This document shows, one piece after another, positions 17,118 through 23,678 of a stretch of 24,383 nucleotides of DNA. The stretch lies in assembly GCA_030680655.1 (NCBI GenBank), contig JAUXUZ010000220.1:1-24383 (forward strand). Reading direction: 5' to 3'. This stretch comes from Phycisphaerales bacterium (GTDB taxonomy: Bacteria > Planctomycetota > Phycisphaerae > Phycisphaerales > UBA1924). The position numbers and the translations under genes are program-made. The notes below the pieces were generated by a model that saw only the letters and a program-made list of their open reading frames with translations, searched no databases and was not told the origin of the DNA. How positions within the stretch are numbered: the first letter of the stretch is position 1; each line of letters begins with the position of its first letter.

Positions 17118-18608
17118 TCAGCGTGCGCCGGAGTCGCCGCCCGGCCCGATCGCACCGAGGTCGCAGCGCACGCGGTCACCAAAGTAGACGTCGACATCGA
17201 AGACCCCGCCCTTGCGGACGGGCGTGAAGACGATGCACAGGCGCCCCGAGTCGCGCGCGTAGTCGATGTCGCCGCCGCTTGGGCCGGCGAACTCGGCGTT
17301 CGCGTACTTCTGTGCGTGGAAGTGGTAGACCGCCAGGCCCGTTGCACCGTTGGTCAGCAACTCGTCGCTGGCGACAAAGCGTGTGTCGCTGAACCGCTGC
17401 GTCGGGCGCGGTGCGTAAAGGTTGGCCGCGAACGGGCCGTCCTCGCCCTTGGCGTTCCGCGAGCCGATGTAGCCGCCGTACTCCGTTGTGGTGTCGTTAG
17501 CGTCCTCTTCTGCCTGAGCCGCGAGCTTCTCTGCGATGCCCGGCGTGTGGACCGCTCGGTCGATCACCAGCACCGCCAGAACGTCACCCCAGACCATCTT
17601 CGGCAGGTTGTCGCTGAGCCGCTCGGAACCCTGGCCGGCATCTCCTCCGCCGTCGCCACGCAGGAAGAGCTCCCGCCCTTTGAGGCGGGCCGTCAGCAGG
17701 TCTGCAAGCTCGGCACGGCTCATGGTCAGCCAGGACGGCTCGTGCGCAGCGGCCCAGCGGATCGGCTCGGCGTGGCGGATCGCCAGCCCTTCGCGCGCAG
17801 CGGCGGGCAACGCCGCAACGGCCGACCGTGCCTGCACCCACCACTGCTCGTTCTCGCTCCGGCGGAGCTGGCGCACCCACGACAGCTCGCTCGCGGTGAG
17901 CGGCACAGCGCCGAGTTCGGCGGCGACAGCACGGACATCGGCCATGGCCGGCGCGGGGTTGTCCGCCATCGAGGCGAGGAACGCACGCCGCCGTGAACCG
18001 TCCTTGTCCAGCCGCGTCAACAGTTGCCACGCCGCCTCGCGAGCCCGCTCGCCGCGCTCCTTCGCCGTGCCGGTTCCCTCTGGCGCGGCGAAGACCTCGA
18101 AGGCGATCTCTTCCATCGGCTTGCCCGGATGGAGCTTGGCCAACACCGCCCACTCCGCGCGGTCCTTGTCCTTGGTGTCCAGACCGGGCCTGGCGAGTTG
18201 GCGCACCAGCACGGGCGTGAGGTCCTTCCAGCCGCGCTCGGCGGCGAGCGTGCAGACGTGGTCGATCACGCCGCGGTCAGGCTCGGGGCCGAGAAGGATC
18301 GCGAGCATCGCACGCGTGTCGGTCCCGTCGGCGTCGAGCGGATCGTCCGCCAGAAGATTGATCGCGTGGTTGCGGCTTCGGTATCCGTTGCTGGCGGTCC
18401 AGGCGATGTCCTTGAGCGCCTCGCGCCGCGCCTGAGGCGTTGCGGCGCTGGCTGCGACGCGGTCAACCAGTCGCACTTTCTCATCGGTGCTCAGCTGCGT
18501 GCCGGTGAGCGCGGCCTTGTTGTCGGTCACTTCCGCGACGCGGTCGGTCTTGCAGCCGCCTGCCACCGCCAGAACAACCGCTGTGCCGACGAGAGCGTGT
18601 GATCGCAT
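17118..18608 (-). CDS. Predicted lipoprotein of unknown function
   Basis: This 496-residue protein has an N-terminal hydrophobic stretch followed by the lipobox-like A-V-A-G-G-C, with the lipidated residue Cys19, so it is probably anchored to a membrane on the periplasmic side. The -3 position is Ala, which is less usual, so lipidation is likely but not certain. The middle part is rich in Ala, Leu, Arg and Glu in helix-like runs, and the last 130 residues look beta-rich and more polar. I recognise no enzyme motif. ATG 18608 is chosen because it precedes the signal; the longer reading to 18959 would run antisense through the divergent Nfu gene. It is the first gene of the probable M48-dapF-M20 operon. 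Confidence 0.72.
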   Translation of the reverse strand: MRSHALVGTAVVLAVAGGCKTDRVAEVTDNKAALTGTQLSTDEKVRLVDRVAASAATPQARREALKDIAWTASNGYRSRNHAINLLADDPLDADGTDTRAMLAILLGPEPDRGVIDHVCTLAAERGWKDLTPVLVRQLARPGLDTKDKDRAEWAVLAKLHPGKPMEEIAFEVFAAPEGTGTAKERGERAREAAWQLLTRLDKDGSRRRAFLASMADNPAPAMADVRAVAAELGAVPLTASELSWVRQLRRSENEQWWVQARSAVAALPAAAREGLAIRHAEPIRWAAAHEPSWLTMSRAELADLLTARLKGRELFLRGDGGGDAGQGSERLSDNLPKMVWGDVLAVLVIDRAVHTPGIAEKLAAQAEEDANDTTTEYGGYIGSRNAKGEDGPFAANLYAPRPTQRFSDTRFVASDELLTNGATGLAVYHFHAQKYANAEFAGPSGGDIDYARDSGRLCIVFTPVRKGGVFDVDVYFGDRVRCDLGAIGPGGDSGAR

Positions 18609-18668
18609 CGCCGATGGTAGCGGTTCATGGCGGGCCCGCGGCCGGGCCTCGCTTGTGCGCGGGCTCGG

Positions 18669-18995
18669 ATGGCGACGTACCATGCCCACGTGCAGAAGGA
18701 CCCCATCACGCAGCTGACCAAGGCCAACGCAGCCCCCCAAGCGGCGGGTGGCGGTGCCGTGGACAGCGCGGTCATCGGGCGCATCGAACGCGTGCTGGAG
18801 TTGATCCGCCCGGCCGTGCAGTCTGACGGAGGGGATATCGAGCTCGTCGGCGTGACCCCCGATGGTGTCGTGCAGATCCGCCTGCACGGTGCGTGCGTCG
18901 GTTGCCCCAGCAGCCAGGTGACGCTGCAGGTCGGCGTCGAACGGAACTTGAAAGACCACATCCCGGAGGTCAAAGCCGTCCAGGCTGTTGACTAG
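18669..18995 (+). CDS. Nfu/NifU C-terminal domain Fe-S cluster protein
   Basis: This 108-residue protein has the NifU C-terminal-like fold: I-x-x-V-L-E-L-I-R-P-A-V-Q-S-D-G-G-D-I-E-L at about residues 39-59, and the cluster-binding Cys76-V-G-Cys79 in G-A-C-V-G-C-P-S-S. Two such subunits hold one [4Fe-4S] cluster and hand it to client enzymes; the dehydrogenase ferredoxin domain at the window start would be one possible type of client. ATG 18669 is used; ATG 18627 would add 14 Arg/Ala-rich residues, and no start has a convincing ribosome site. It is divergent from the lipoprotein gene with a 60-base shared upstream region. Confidence 0.88.
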   Translation: MATYHAHVQKDPITQLTKANAAPQAAGGGAVDSAVIGRIERVLELIRPAVQSDGGDIELVGVTPDGVVQIRLHGACVGCPSSQVTLQVGVERNLKDHIPEVKAVQAVD

Positions 18996-19206
18996 CTTGC
19001 ACCACCGAGGGCGGGGTTAGCGACCGGAACCGCCGCACGAGTTTTTCAGCCCATCCCCCACTTCCGAGGTTCTCGGACAGTCTTTGCGCGAACCAACGGC
19101 CGGAGTTACCCGAATAGACACCAGATTTGGACTTTCAAATGGCCCAACGACCCGGGCTGCGGGTATATTGACAACGCCCTCCCACTGGGCGGCAGGTGGG
19201 ACGAAG

Positions 19207-19219
19207 GGACAGGAGGTCC
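19207..19219 (+). promoter_or_regulatory. Hairpin exposing AGGA over the csrA ribosome binding site
   Basis: GGAC (19207-19210) pairs with GTCC (19216-19219), leaving AGGAG (19211-19215) as the loop. The loop overlaps the Shine-Dalgarno AGGAGG, seven bases before ATG 19224. GGA in the loop of a short hairpin is the known CsrA recognition shape, so negative autoregulation is likely. Two more GGGA motifs lie just upstream, at about 19198-19209. Confidence 0.6.
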
Positions 19220-19223
19220 GCGG

Positions 19224-19523
19224 ATGCTGGTGATCACACGACGTGAAGGAGAGGAGGTTGTCATCGGCGACCCGGCGAAGCCGCTGGGCGTTGTGCGCAT
19301 CGCCTCCATCCGCGGCGACCGTGTGCGCATCGCCTTCGATTTCCCGCGCGAGGTCCAAGTCCACCGGCGCGAGATCGCCGATCAGATCAACGGTGAAGGT
19401 CGCGAGGGCGACGCGGGCGGCACGGCCGCGAAGCTGCCCAAGCACCCCGAAGCTGCACCGAACCAGCCCGCAGCGATCGATCGCCCCGGTGTGATCGGGC
19501 AGATCCGGCCGAAGGTCGGGTGA
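19224..19523 (+). CDS. csrA: Carbon storage regulator CsrA
   Basis: This 99-residue protein is the RNA-binding translational regulator CsrA. The first 54 residues match the family throughout: M-L-V-I-T-R-R-E-G-E-E-V-V-I-G-D at the start, I-R-G-D-R-V-R-I-A-F-D-F-P in the core, and V-H-R-R-E-I-A at the RNA-binding end. The remaining 45 residues are an Ala/Pro/Gly-rich extension; many CsrA proteins end near residue 60-70. The dimer binds GGA motifs in mRNA leaders and blocks or alters translation. The strong AGGAGG site sits in a hairpin of its own leader. A possible -10 box (TATATT, 19164-19169) precedes it, without a clear -35. It is convergent with ndk and shares a bidirectional terminator. 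Confidence 0.95.
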   Translation: MLVITRREGEEVVIGDPAKPLGVVRIASIRGDRVRIAFDFPREVQVHRREIADQINGEGREGDAGGTAAKLPKHPEAAPNQPAAIDRPGVIGQIRPKVG

Positions 19524-19543
19524 GGCGTGAGCCGTGAGGTGCT

Positions 19544-19653
19544 AGGCACTCGGCATTCGGGATTCGGCACTCGCAGAAAGCAGACATAAAAGAGGCCCCG
19601 CATTGCGGGGCCTTTGTCATTTACGAATGCCTCGTGCCTAATGGCGAGTGCCT
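19544..19653. repeat. Inverted AGGCACTCG-CATT repeats flanking the csrA/ndk terminator
   Basis: AGGCACTCGGCATT (19544-19557) faces AATGGCGAGTGCCT (19640-19653), complementary at 13 of 14 positions. Shorter copies (GGCACTCG, GCATTCG and their complements) lie between them. The unit brackets the terminator at 19593-19613 almost symmetrically, like a small palindromic mobile element. Confidence 0.6.
19593..19613. terminator. Bidirectional terminator between csrA and ndk
   Basis: AGGCCCCGC (19593-19601) and GCGGGGCCT (19605-19613) form a 9-bp stem with an ATT loop. TTT continues on the plus side and AAAA precedes it (AAAAG), so it can end both convergent transcripts. Confidence 0.85.
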
Positions 19654-19660
19654 CTTGCTC

Positions 19661-20131
19661 TTACTCGGCCTTGCCGCCCGACATGTCGTAGACCCACGCG
19701 TCGCCAGCACGCGGCCAACTCAGGACTTCACCGGCGGCGAAGAAGAGCTTGAGCTCACGCTCGGCGGCCTCGGGGCTGTCAGAGCCGTGGATGAGGTTGA
19801 ACGAGTTGCTGACGCCGAAGTCGCCGCGGATGGTGCCGGGGTTGGCCTTTGAGCCGAACGTGGCGCCCATCATGTTGCGTGCGATGGTGATCGCCCCGTT
19901 GCCGCGGATGGCAAGGACGAGCACGGGGCTGCTGGTCATGAACTTGACCAGCCCGGCGTAGAAGCCGCGCTCCTTGTGCGCCTCGTAGTGGGTCGCGGCG
20001 AGCTGCTGGCTGATCTGCATCATCTTGGCCCCGACGATCTGGAGGCCCTTGTCCTCAAAGCGGGTGACGATGCGCCCCATCAGGCCGCGCTGCACGGCGT
20101 CGGGCTTGAGGATGATGAGTGTGGTTTCCAT
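19661..20131 (-). CDS. ndk: Nucleoside diphosphate kinase
   Basis: This 156-residue enzyme transfers the gamma phosphate from ATP to other nucleoside diphosphates through a phosphohistidine, keeping NTP and dNTP pools balanced in the cytosol. The active histidine is His115 in N-L-I-H-G-S-D-S. The N-terminal T-L-I-I-L-K-P-D-A-V-Q-R-G and the mid-region R-N-M-M-G-A-T plus G-T-I-R-G-D-F are all family hallmarks. Length is slightly above the usual 140-150 because of a short C-terminal tail. ATG 20131 has AGGAG six bases upstream. It is divergent from the topoisomerase VI B gene across a 334-base gap and convergent with csrA. Confidence 0.96.
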   Translation of the reverse strand: METTLIILKPDAVQRGLMGRIVTRFEDKGLQIVGAKMMQISQQLAATHYEAHKERGFYAGLVKFMTSSPVLVLAIRGNGAITIARNMMGATFGSKANPGTIRGDFGVSNSFNLIHGSDSPEAAERELKLFFAAGEVLSWPRAGDAWVYDMSGGKAE

Positions 20132-20465
20132 GGTCTGCTCCTGTGGCTGGTGAGGGGACTGCCCCCGGCATGTTTGCGGGAAAGGGGCCGAGTTTAGGCA
20201 ACGGCAGGCTGCATCCGCTCAGCGCGAGAATGCCCTGTGCTGCGTGCCCGGCTGCTGCGTCGTGCCGCGCCTGTGCCGCTGGCGGTGGCCGCGGCGTCAG
20301 GCCCTGCTCACCATCGCTGGCGAGAAGACCGGCCTGCTCGCCTCCGGGCCGCTGCCGCCCGCGAAACCGCCCACGCTCGCGGTCCCTTCGCCGCTGGCCG
20401 GGCCTACTTTTGCCCAGCCGACGCCGACTCGATGAACTCGACGGCACGTTGCTGATGGATCAGCG
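20132..20465. other. Non-coding gap between ndk and the topoisomerase VI B gene
   Basis: These 334 bases should hold the divergent promoters of both genes, but I see no clear -35/-10 pair on either strand. Open frames here (for example 20237-20455) have arginine- and alanine-rich compositions typical of random GC-rich DNA and no ribosome sites. No repeat or RNA gene was recognised. Confidence 0.5.
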
Positions 20466-22895
20466 ATGAGCAAGAAGCCTGCCCCCCGCCCGTCCCCCGC
20501 CCCCCGCCCACCCCGCCCGAATCAGAAAGGGCCACGCATGGAAGCGCCCCCCACCTCAGCCGCCCAACTCCTCCCCTCCGCCGCCGAGGACTTTGAACTC
20601 TCGGCCGCGCAGGATCGCGTCAGCAAGAAGAAGAACGCGGCTGGAGGCGGCGGTCGCGGCACGCGCGCCACCGCCGAGTCGATGGCTGCCAAGCAGCGCG
20701 ACATCTCCGTCAGCGAGTTCTTCGCCAAGAACCGCCACCTGCTCGGCTTTGACAACCCGCGCAAGGCCCTCCTCACCACCGTCAAAGAGGCCGTTGACAA
20801 CTCGCTCGACGCCTGCGAAGAGGCGGGCATCCTCCCCGACATCACCGTCGTGATCGAGGACCTCCAGCCCGACCGCCCCGCATCGGCCAAGACCAGCCGC
20901 TACCGCATCACCGTCGTTGACAACGGGCCCGGCATCGTCCGCAAGCAGGTGGAGAACGTCTTTGGCCGCCTGCTCTTTGGCAGCAAGTTCCACCGTTTGA
21001 AGATGTCGCGCGGCCAGCAGGGCATCGGCATCTCCGCCGCCGGCATGTACGGCCTCATCACCACCGGCAAGCCGATGATGATCCAGACCCGCCCCGATGC
21101 GCGCAAGCGTGCGCACCACATCGAGCTGGCGATGAACACCAAGACCAACCGCGCCGAGGTCACCGTCGATGAGGAGACCGACGACTTCCCGCTCGCGCGG
21201 CTCCGCAACCTCTCCGCCGACACCCGCGACCTCGCCACGCGCGACGAGTTCCTCTCGCAGTCGGCCTACCCCACCGGCACGTGCGTGAGCATCGAGCTTG
21301 AGGGCAAGTACCAGAAGGGGCGCGGCAGCATCGACGAGTTCCTCGAGCTCACCGCCATCGCCAACCCGCACGCGCGCTTCACGCTCGTGCGCCCCAGCCG
21401 CACCACCGACGATGAAGACGATGTGCCGCTGCTGAAGAAGAAAGGGCAAGCGGCAGACGGCAAACGGCAGACGGTGGAAGAGAACCCCGTCACCCCCGGG
21501 CCGATTGCCGATTCCCCTGTGCCGATTGCCCCCTCCGTCACCACCGACCTGGGCACGCTCGTCGTCTTCCCGCGCGGTGTCAGCGAGCTGCCGCCCGAGA
21601 CCAAAGAGATCCAGCCCCACCCACGCGGTGTTGAGCTCGGCACCCTGCTGCAGATGCTCAAGGACTTCGAGCTGGCCGAGGGTGTGCAGGCGACGCTCTA
21701 CTCCTTCCTCCAGGAGAAGTTCTGCCGCGTCAGCAGCTCCACCGCCGCTTCGTTCTGCAAGGCGATCGGTGTCACCAGCCGCACCCGCGCCTCCGACATC
21801 GAGCCGCCGCAGGCCGAGAAGCTCCACAAGGAGTTCATGGAGGCCCGCCTCTCGCCGCCGCCGACCGACTGCCTCGCCCCCATCGGCGTGCAGCAGATGC
21901 TCAAGGGGATGCACAAGGGTGTCCGCGCCGAGTTCTACGCCGCCTCCTCGCGCGAGGCCGCGGTCTACCGCGGCCGCCCGTTCCTGATCGAGGCCGCCGT
22001 CGCCTTCGGCGGCCAGCTCCCCGCCGACGACTCCGCCCGCATCATCCGCTTCGCCAACCGCGTGCCGCTCCTCTTCCAGCAGTCGGCCTGCTCCTCCTTC
22101 AAGGGCGTCAGCGAGACCAACTGGCGCAACTACGACCTCCAGCAACCCCGCGGCGGCGTGCCCGTCGGCCCCCTCGTGGTCATGATCCACATGGCGAGCG
22201 TCTGGGTCCCCTTCACCAGCGAATCCAAGGAAGCCATCGCCGACTACGACGAGATCCGCAAGGAGATGAAGCTCGCCCTCATGGAGTGCGGCCGCAAGCT
22301 CGGCGCCTACCTGCGCAAGCGTGCCAAGATGCGCCGCGAGGGTGAGCGCCGCGACGTCTTCGAACGCTACATCGGCGAGATCGCAAGCGCCATCCACGCC
22401 ATCAACGGGGCGGATGCCAAGAAGCTCTACGAGGCCCTGCAGATCCAGGCGAAGAAGCGGACCGCCATCGCCGACCTTGAGCTCAACGACGAGGGGAAAG
22501 CGATCAAGGAAGAAGACCCCGCCGACCAGGAGGGTGTGCTGATCATCGACGACGACCGCACCAGCGCGGATGCGGAGGCGACGCCCACGCAATCGGCCGC
22601 GGAGGTGAAGGAGGAAGCCGCGGTCGCGAAGAAGGCGAAGAAGGCGGTTGAGGAACTGAAGGCGAAGCGGACGAGTTCTCGAAAGAAGGCAGAGCCGGAT
22701 GCGCCGCTGCTCAAGGGCGTCCCCCCCACCCCCGCGCCCGCGAAGCCGTCGAAGTCATCAGCCACTGCCCCCGCCGCGAAGGCTTCCGCTCCAACACCAC
22801 CCGCCGCTTCCAGCGCGAAGCCCCCCAAGCCCCGCATGGTCCTGGACCCGAAGAAGGGCGGCCTCAAGCCGGTGGATCAGGGCAAGCTGTTCTAA
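20466..22895 (+). CDS. top6B: DNA topoisomerase VI subunit B (bacterial, with insert and long C-terminal tail)
   Basis: This 809-residue protein is the ATPase subunit of a type IIB topoisomerase. The GHKL nucleotide site is intact: K-E-A-V-D-N-S-L-D-A-C (N-box, Glu108 and Asn112), D-N-G-P-G-I (Asp152) and G-Q-Q-G-I-G-I-S (183-190). The H2TH region follows (about 390-440), then the transducer with the switch lysine, probably Lys588 in P-F-T-S-E-S-K-E-A-I. Archaeal homologues have about 530 residues; the excess here is an N-terminal Pro/Lys tail, an insert at about 326-359 made of direct repeats, and a Lys/Ala/Pro-rich tail after about 670. ATG 20466 lacks a good ribosome site; ATG 20538 has AAAGGG six bases upstream and may be the true start. 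No A subunit gene is adjacent. Confidence 0.93.
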   Translation: MSKKPAPRPSPAPRPPRPNQKGPRMEAPPTSAAQLLPSAAEDFELSAAQDRVSKKKNAAGGGGRGTRATAESMAAKQRDISVSEFFAKNRHLLGFDNPRKALLTTVKEAVDNSLDACEEAGILPDITVVIEDLQPDRPASAKTSRYRITVVDNGPGIVRKQVENVFGRLLFGSKFHRLKMSRGQQGIGISAAGMYGLITTGKPMMIQTRPDARKRAHHIELAMNTKTNRAEVTVDEETDDFPLARLRNLSADTRDLATRDEFLSQSAYPTGTCVSIELEGKYQKGRGSIDEFLELTAIANPHARFTLVRPSRTTDDEDDVPLLKKKGQAADGKRQTVEENPVTPGPIADSPVPIAPSVTTDLGTLVVFPRGVSELPPETKEIQPHPRGVELGTLLQMLKDFELAEGVQATLYSFLQEKFCRVSSSTAASFCKAIGVTSRTRASDIEPPQAEKLHKEFMEARLSPPPTDCLAPIGVQQMLKGMHKGVRAEFYAASSREAAVYRGRPFLIEAAVAFGGQLPADDSARIIRFANRVPLLFQQSACSSFKGVSETNWRNYDLQQPRGGVPVGPLVVMIHMASVWVPFTSESKEAIADYDEIRKEMKLALMECGRKLGAYLRKRAKMRREGERRDVFERYIGEIASAIHAINGADAKKLYEALQIQAKKRTAIADLELNDEGKAIKEEDPADQEGVLIIDDDRTSADAEATPTQSAAEVKEEAAVAKKAKKAVEELKAKRTSSRKKAEPDAPLLKGVPPTPAPAKPSKSSATAPAAKASAPTPPAASSAKPPKPRMVLDPKKGGLKPVDQGKLF
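21451..21530 (+). repeat. Direct repeats forming an insert in the topoisomerase VI B gene
   Basis: CGGCAGACGG occurs at 21451-21460 and 21465-21474, and GCCGATTGCC at 21500-21509 and 21521-21530. They are translated as a Gly/Pro/Ala/Val-rich linker (about residues 326-359) between the ATPase and H2TH regions, where archaeal proteins have no such segment. The units resemble intergenic low-complexity repeats and not protein-coding sequence. Confidence 0.6.
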
Positions 22896-22973
22896 CCGAG
22901 GCCCGACTGGCAAGGAGGGCTGTGGGGTCACCAAACCACCGCCCGGCCCGAATCACGGCAAGACCCTCAAGAC

Positions 22974-22996
22974 AAAGGCCCTCAAGGCCTTTTTTT
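22974..22996 (+). terminator. Terminator of the topoisomerase VI B gene
   Basis: AAAGGCC (22974-22980) and GGCCTTT (22986-22992) form a 7-bp stem with a CTCAA loop, and the T-run continues to 22996. It lies 79 bases after the stop codon. Confidence 0.75.
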
Positions 22997-23000
22997 GATA

Positions 23001-23051
23001 ACGTGGGGGCGTGGACGGTTCTGGTGGCAGGGAGCACACGAGCCCCCACGT
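23001..23051. repeat. 10-bp perfect inverted repeat ACGTGGGGGC / GCCCCCACGT
   Basis: The arms at 23001-23010 and 23042-23051 are exact complements and enclose 31 bases. The repeat directly follows the topoisomerase VI B terminator. Confidence 0.75.
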
Positions 23052-23070
23052 GAGGCAGTCCAACAGAGCC

Positions 23071-23090
23071 GCGAGCCTAAGGCGGCTCGC
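23071..23090. repeat. Hairpin GCGAGCC-TAAGGC-GGCTCGC
   Basis: A 7-bp perfect stem (23071-23077 with 23084-23090) and a 6-base loop. It has no T-run and lies in the non-coding stretch. Confidence 0.65.
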
Positions 23091-23199
23091 TCCAGCCTCC
23101 GGCAGGGTTGAAGGGGCGTCCGAACGTACCCGTGGGGCCGAGCGACCCGTGAGCCGTGCGGCGGGAGGCGCAGCCGACTAGAGCCGGAAGATCGATACC

Positions 23200-23216
23200 G
23201 CGGTCTGAAAGACCGC
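23200..23216. repeat. Hairpin GCGGTCT-GAA-AGACCGC
   Basis: A 7-bp perfect stem (23200-23206 with 23210-23216) and a three-base GAA loop. The design, a short perfect stem with a purine three-base loop, matches the hairpins at 194-212, 12709-12755 and 13644-13692. Confidence 0.7.
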
Positions 23217-23322
23217 ATCCATATTGCCCGCAGCGAGCCCCTTCGCCAAAAGCCTGCCTTGACCTTGAACGCGCCGCGTTGCCAAAGTCTAAAGCGGCGG
23301 ACATCTATGCCTAGTCGTGGGG

Positions 23323-23328
23323 TATGAT
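23323..23328 (+). promoter_or_regulatory. Candidate -10 box (TATGAT) giving a leaderless transcript
   Basis: TATGAT ends seven bases before ATG 23335, so transcription would start at or next to the start codon. A weak GGACA lies further upstream as a possible -35. The start codon has no ribosome site, which fits leaderless translation. Confidence 0.4.
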
Positions 23329-23334
23329 CGCGAC

Positions 23335-23601
23335 ATGAGCGATTCCCTCTCGCCACCCGATCAAAGGTTTATTTCCGAAGCGCAGGCCGCGATACTCAGA
23401 CCTGCCAGCGACCTCCACTTTCGATCCTGCACTGGGTGGTGGATCGTTGGGGAAATCACAACGATTCACGACATCGTGCCGGACGGTGGACCGACGTACG
23501 TATTGGCGCCCGAATCACCTGCGTTTCCGAGTACCCCGCCTGCTGATTATTGCGTCACTGGAACGGCTGAGGAACTGCTCAGCAAGCTCTATCCTAGATA
23601 A
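23335..23601 (+). CDS. Small hypothetical protein
   Basis: This 88-residue protein matches no family I recognise. It has an acidic-polar N-terminus (M-S-D-S-L-S-P-P-D-Q-R-F), a central W-W-I-V-G-E-I-T-T-I stretch and a Pro-rich second half ending A-E-E-L-L-S-K-L-Y-P-R. It has no signal peptide, no membrane segment and a single Cys pair without a motif. An in-frame ATG at 23317 overlaps the likely -10 box, so ATG 23335 is preferred; there is no Shine-Dalgarno site. Composition is less GC-rich than neighbouring genes. It stands 77 bases before a membrane protein gene on the same strand. Coding status is likely but not certain. Confidence 0.55.
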   Translation: MSDSLSPPDQRFISEAQAAILRPASDLHFRSCTGWWIVGEITTIHDIVPDGGPTYVLAPESPAFPSTPPADYCVTGTAEELLSKLYPR

Positions 23602-23678
23602 CGGTATGATGGGAATAGTTCGGGAACGCGGCCTCCGCGTGTCCACCGGCGGCGATTCGACAAGGGGAGTATGTACGC

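Larger units (their letters stand above)
22896..23334. other. Non-coding, inverted-repeat-rich gap downstream of the topoisomerase VI B gene
   Basis: These 439 bases contain one terminator and at least three hairpins (annotated separately) but no open frame with a ribosome site or recognisable product. No tRNA, tmRNA, RNase P or 6S signature was found on either strand. It could encode an unrecognised structured RNA or be a cluster of dispersed repeats. Confidence 0.5.

Noticed and set aside
18609..18959. N-terminal extension of the lipoprotein reading frame
   Set aside because: It runs antisense through the Nfu gene and lies before a clear signal/lipobox start at 18608.
20119..20469. Cys/Arg/Pro-rich open frame upstream of the topoisomerase gene
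   Set aside because: It overlaps the start of ndk, has no ribosome site, and its composition is that of random GC-rich DNA.
20556..22592. Open frame of 678 codons antisense to the topoisomerase VI B gene
   Set aside because: Gly/Val/Ala/Asp-rich with no domain; the plus strand carries all GHKL motifs in order.
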